Shown in pieces: positions 13,475-16,377 of a stretch of 16,377 nt of DNA. The notes beneath the pieces are model-generated. The model had not been told where the DNA came from, made no database searches, and worked only from the letters and a program-made list of their open reading frames with translations. The position numbers and the translations under genes were made by a program. Origin of the DNA: Alphaproteobacteria bacterium (lineage in GTDB: Bacteria; Pseudomonadota; Alphaproteobacteria; UBA6184); contig JAUIKZ010000019.1 of NCBI GenBank assembly GCA_030433125.1, forward strand, positions 1-16,377. Reading direction: 5' to 3'. Positions within the stretch are counted from its first letter, which is position 1; each line of letters starts with the position of its first letter.

Positions 13475-14761
13475 ATGCAGTTTCATTCCGCTTGCTTGCA
13501 GGAGTTACATGATCGCGGATTTATTTATCAATGCACCGATTATGAAAAGTTAGATGCTGCCATGGCGGAAGGGTCCATCACGGGCTATGTAGGGTTTGAC
13601 CCAACTGCTAAAAGCCTGCACGTGGGCAACCTCGTTACCATCATGATGTTACGCGTTTTTCAGCGTCATGGCCATACGCCAATTGTTATTGTAGGCGGTG
13701 GCACAGCTAAAATAGCCGATCCAAGCGGCAAAGATGCTATGCGCCGCGAGCTAAGTGATGACGAAATTCAAGAAAATGTTGAGTCTATTCTTTCCATATA
13801 CGCGCAGTACATTCGCTTTGGAGAGAGCCCCTCCGACGCCTTTGTGTTAAACAATGATGATTGGCTTAAGAGCCTGGGGTATATCGAGTTCCTTCGTGAC
13901 TATGGCTCTTTGTTTACCATAAATCGCATGCTGAGCTTTGATAGCGTGAAGTCTCGCCTTGACCGTGAGCAATCCCTTACGTTTCTTGAGTTCAACTACA
14001 TGCTGCTGCAAGCCTATGATTATTGGCTCCTCAACCGTGAGCACAACTGCACGTTGCAAATGGGCGGCTCTGATCAATGGGGAAACATTGTGAACGGTGT
14101 GGAGCTTATTCGCAAACTCAATAAACGTGAGGCTTTTGGCTTAACCGCACCATTAGTAACAACCGCTAGTGGCGAGAAAATGGGCAAAAGCGCGGGTAAT
14201 GCCATATGGCTCAACGAAGCCCAGCTGCCAAGCTATGATTACTGGCAGTTTTGGCGCAACACAGACGATAAAGACGTCGGGCGCTTTTTACGCATGTTTA
14301 CAGATCTTCCGCTTGCGGAAATTGCCGAGCTGGAAAAGCTTGAGGGGGCAGAGCTTAACAAAGCCAAAGCCATTCTAGCAGACGAAGCCACTAAGCTTGC
14401 GCGTGGGGAAAAAGCGTTGCCTGCCATTCACGAAACCGTGGCATCCCTTTTTAAAAGCAAGGACACAGGCTACTCATTAAAAGGCCAGGACGATAATGGC
14501 AACCCGATTGTCGAAACATCGCTACCTGTAGCCCATGTGCCAACGAGCTCCTTTCCTATTGTTGTTGCAGAACTGCTTGTTACCGCTGGCTTAGCAGGCT
14601 CTAAAAGTGAGGCACGCCGCCATATTCAAGCTGGCGCTGTTAAGGTTGATGACGCGAAGGTGAGCGATATCGCAGAAACAGCTACCCTACCCGAAAATCA
14701 TGTGTTAAAGTTATCAGTAGGTAAGAAGAAACACGCTATTCTTATAGCAACACAACATTAG
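13475..14761 (+). CDS. tyrS: Tyrosyl-tRNA synthetase
   Basis: This class I synthetase charges tRNA-Tyr with tyrosine in the cytoplasm. The product has 428 residues, near the standard bacterial length. The Rossmann domain has the HIGH-type motif HVGN (49-52) after GYVGFDPTAKSL. The tyrosine-site region LQAYDYWLL and MGGSDQWGNI (about 195-204) are conserved. The KMSKS-type loop is KMGKS (234-238). An alpha-helical anticodon domain follows, and an RNA-binding S4 domain occupies about 362-425 (AGLAGSKSEARRHIQAGAV). All expected parts are present. It lies between the hydrolase gene and bcp, with AGGAGG of bcp overlapping its stop codon. Confidence 0.97.
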   Translation: MQFHSACLQELHDRGFIYQCTDYEKLDAAMAEGSITGYVGFDPTAKSLHVGNLVTIMMLRVFQRHGHTPIVIVGGGTAKIADPSGKDAMRRELSDDEIQENVESILSIYAQYIRFGESPSDAFVLNNDDWLKSLGYIEFLRDYGSLFTINRMLSFDSVKSRLDREQSLTFLEFNYMLLQAYDYWLLNREHNCTLQMGGSDQWGNIVNGVELIRKLNKREAFGLTAPLVTTASGEKMGKSAGNAIWLNEAQLPSYDYWQFWRNTDDKDVGRFLRMFTDLPLAEIAELEKLEGAELNKAKAILADEATKLARGEKALPAIHETVASLFKSKDTGYSLKGQDDNGNPIVETSLPVAHVPTSSFPIVVAELLVTAGLAGSKSEARRHIQAGAVKVDDAKVSDIAETATLPENHVLKLSVGKKKHAILIATQH

Positions 14762-14765
14762 GAGG
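14760..14765 (+). promoter_or_regulatory. Ribosome binding site of bcp overlapping the tyrS stop
   Basis: AGGAGG at 14760-14765 begins within the TAG stop of tyrS (14759-14761) and lies 6 nt before the ATG at 14772, indicating coupled expression. Confidence 0.75.
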
Positions 14766-14771
14766 TTCTCC

Positions 14772-15236
14772 ATGCAAATCCCAGAAGTCGGCGCAAAAGC
14801 CCCACATTTTAGTGGCCCAGATGAAAACGGCGCAACCATATCTCTCGATCAGTTTAAAGGCCAAAAGCTGGTGTTATACTTTTACCCGAAAGATAACACG
14901 CCTGGTTGCACAACCGAAGCCTGCGACTTTCAGGAGAACATGACACAGTTTAATAACTTAAATGCCGCCGTGGTGGGGGTATCGCGTGATAGCCAAGCAA
15001 AACACCAAAAGTTTAAAGAGCGCTATGGGTTGAACTTCCCGCTCATTGCTGATGAAGAAGGCGAGGTGTGCCAAGCTTATGGTGTGTGGGTAGAAAAATC
15101 TATGTTTGGTAAGAAATATTTTGGCATCCAGCGCGCCACCTTTCTGATTAACGAGGAAGGTGTTATTACCCATGTGTGGCCGAAGGTTAAAGTTTCAAGC
15201 CACACTCAAGAGGTTTTGAGCGCATTAAACGCTTAA
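14772..15236 (+). CDS. bcp: Thioredoxin-dependent peroxiredoxin, Bcp/PrxQ family
   Basis: This enzyme reduces hydrogen peroxide and organic hydroperoxides with electrons from thioredoxin. The 154-residue protein has the thioredoxin fold with the active-site segment PKDNTPGCTTEACDF. Cysteine 46 is the expected peroxidatic residue and cysteine 51, five residues on, the resolving one, as in the atypical 2-Cys E. coli Bcp. GVSRDSQAKHQKF and NFPLIADEEGEV are also typical, and the catalytic arginine is in GIQRATFLI. The size and motifs are standard. It sits between tyrS and cca, with 24 bp to the latter. Confidence 0.96.
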   Translation: MQIPEVGAKAPHFSGPDENGATISLDQFKGQKLVLYFYPKDNTPGCTTEACDFQENMTQFNNLNAAVVGVSRDSQAKHQKFKERYGLNFPLIADEEGEVCQAYGVWVEKSMFGKKYFGIQRATFLINEEGVITHVWPKVKVSSHTQEVLSALNA

Positions 15237-15260
15237 CAGATTTGATCGGCGGAGCTGCCT

Positions 15261-16377
15261 ATGAAAACACTTAAGCTTCAGCACCCCCCATGGAGCGGGA
15301 ATCAAGCATTAGAAAATTTGTTTAGCATTTTTCAGAAGCACCGCGCCAAACTCTATATTGTAGGGGGTGCCGTACGAGATGCAGCGGCTCGCTTGAATAA
15401 CGCCTCTACCGATTATGACCTAACCACCGACTTGCCACCCAACCGCGTGCAAAAAATTCTGGAAGAGACAAATATAAAAGTCATTCCAACGGGCTTAAAA
15501 CATGGAACCGTAACTGCCGTTGTTAATAACACCCAGTTTCAAATCACGACGTTTCGTAAGGACGTGAAAGCGGACGGCCGTTACGCTGAGGTAGAGTATA
15601 CGTGTGATATCGCAGAAGACGCCTCCCGCCGAGACTTTACCGTTAATGCATTATACGCTGACATGGTGGGTAAGGTTTTTGATCCGTTAAAACAAGGATT
15701 AAAAGACTTAAAGACTAAAACACTCCGCTTTATTGGTGAGCCCGCAAAAAGAATCCGAGAAGACTACTTACGCATTTTACGCTTTTTCCGCTTTCTAGGC
15801 ACATGCGATTTCACACCCTGTGAGGATTCCATGAAAGCATGCGCGCATCATCAACGGGGGTTATCTAAGCTTTCTAGAGAGCGTGTTTTACAAGAGCTTC
15901 TTAAAATGCTTATGGGGCGAAATGTGGTAGAAGCCCTAGGCCTAATGCACAAGCATAAAGCATGGCCAGCTGTGCTGCCAGCCATAAACCCAAAAATCCT
16001 CACGGTGCTACAAGACACCAAGGGGCTCCAATATTTTGCAGCCATAGAAAGGCTGTATGCTATAACAGCACTCAACAACGAAGCAGCTACCGAACTTAAG
16101 AAGTGGCCTGTAAGCAAACAGCAAAAAAAGCAAATCGAGATGCTGGAAAAAGTGCACCAAGAGCAAAAATGTAGCTATGCAAACTTATATTATTATGGCA
16201 ATGACAATTATTTAAAGATACGCTTTTTAAGCTTTGCGCTCGGGTATTGTGAAGAGGCTCATTACCCAGCAGATAAATTGTTTGCTGAAGCGCAGGCTAT
16301 TAAAAGCTGGCAGCAGCCAGTGTTCCCTCTGCAGCCACTACACCTTATTGAGTCTGGCGTGAAACAGGGTAAAGAAA
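15261..16377 (+). CDS. cca: CCA-adding tRNA nucleotidyltransferase, 3' end beyond the window
   Basis: This class II nucleotidyltransferase adds or repairs the CCA tail of tRNAs; some relatives are poly(A) polymerases. The frame is open from the ATG at 15261 (GGAG 7 nt upstream) to the right edge, 372 codons without a stop. The head domain contains VGGAVRD (34-40) and the metal-binding DYD (51-53), then KHGTVTAVV and FRKDVKADGRYAEVEY. RRDFTVNAL (123-131) selects the nucleotide, and REDYLRILRFFRF (166-178) opens the RNA-binding part. The neck and body regions follow. Alphaproteobacterial members are somewhat longer, so only a short C-terminal piece should be missing. It lies 24 bp after bcp. 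Confidence 0.94.
   Translation, partial: MKTLKLQHPPWSGNQALENLFSIFQKHRAKLYIVGGAVRDAAARLNNASTDYDLTTDLPPNRVQKILEETNIKVIPTGLKHGTVTAVVNNTQFQITTFRKDVKADGRYAEVEYTCDIAEDASRRDFTVNALYADMVGKVFDPLKQGLKDLKTKTLRFIGEPAKRIREDYLRILRFFRFLGTCDFTPCEDSMKACAHHQRGLSKLSRERVLQELLKMLMGRNVVEALGLMHKHKAWPAVLPAINPKILTVLQDTKGLQYFAAIERLYAITALNNEAATELKKWPVSKQQKKQIEMLEKVHQEQKCSYANLYYYGNDNYLKIRFLSFALGYCEEAHYPADKLFAEAQAIKSWQQPVFPLQPLHLIESGVKQGKE

Overview
The window reads as a chromosomal segment of an alphaproteobacterium with moderate GC content. The main clues are a stand-alone F1-ATPase cluster in the order delta-alpha-gamma-beta-epsilon with no F0 genes beside it, a plsY-dprA pair, and a multi-PAS membrane kinase that resembles DivL. 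The type VI secretion genes, the shortened epsilon subunit and the degenerate PlsY-like protein would fit a reduced or host-associated lineage such as Holosporales or Rickettsiales relatives. That placement is inference; the sequence does not prove it.

Layout. Positions 1-286 hold no recognised gene, only short open frames on both strands. Positions 287-4963 (+) are atpH, atpA, atpG, atpD and atpC, tightly packed and probably one operon. They encode the catalytic F1 part of ATP synthase. The epsilon subunit stops at the end of its beta domain. The operon meets a convergent minus-strand block, with only 16 bp between the atpC and dprA stop codons.

Positions 4980-9733 (-) carry, in transcription order, a DivL-like multi-PAS pseudokinase, rlmB (23S rRNA 2'-O-methyltransferase), a degenerate plsY-like membrane protein and dprA. 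The first three genes overlap end to start. A long hairpin sits between plsY and dprA. Upstream of the kinase is a gene-free stretch of about 350 bp (9734-10087). It is rich in unusual structure: a C13 tract inside an inverted repeat, a G9 tract, short direct repeats, palindromes of the type scattered in alphaproteobacterial intergenic DNA, and nested GC-rich hairpins behind hcp.

Positions 10088-12612 (-) are hcp (tssD), tssC and tssB, transcribed tssB-tssC-hcp. They encode the tail tube and contractile sheath of a type VI secretion system. The baseplate, membrane complex, ClpV and VgrG genes are not in the window.

A 202-bp divergent spacer separates tssB from a plus-strand housekeeping block: an alpha/beta hydrolase, tyrS, a Bcp/PrxQ peroxiredoxin, and a CCA-adding tRNA nucleotidyltransferase that runs off the right edge. 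Short spacers and strong Shine-Dalgarno sequences suggest these four are co-transcribed.

Nothing here is clearly a wholly new system. The most notable points are the degenerate proteins (epsilon without its C-terminal domain, PlsY without its catalytic motif, a kinase without its phospho-acceptor histidine) and the structured intergenic region 9734-10087.
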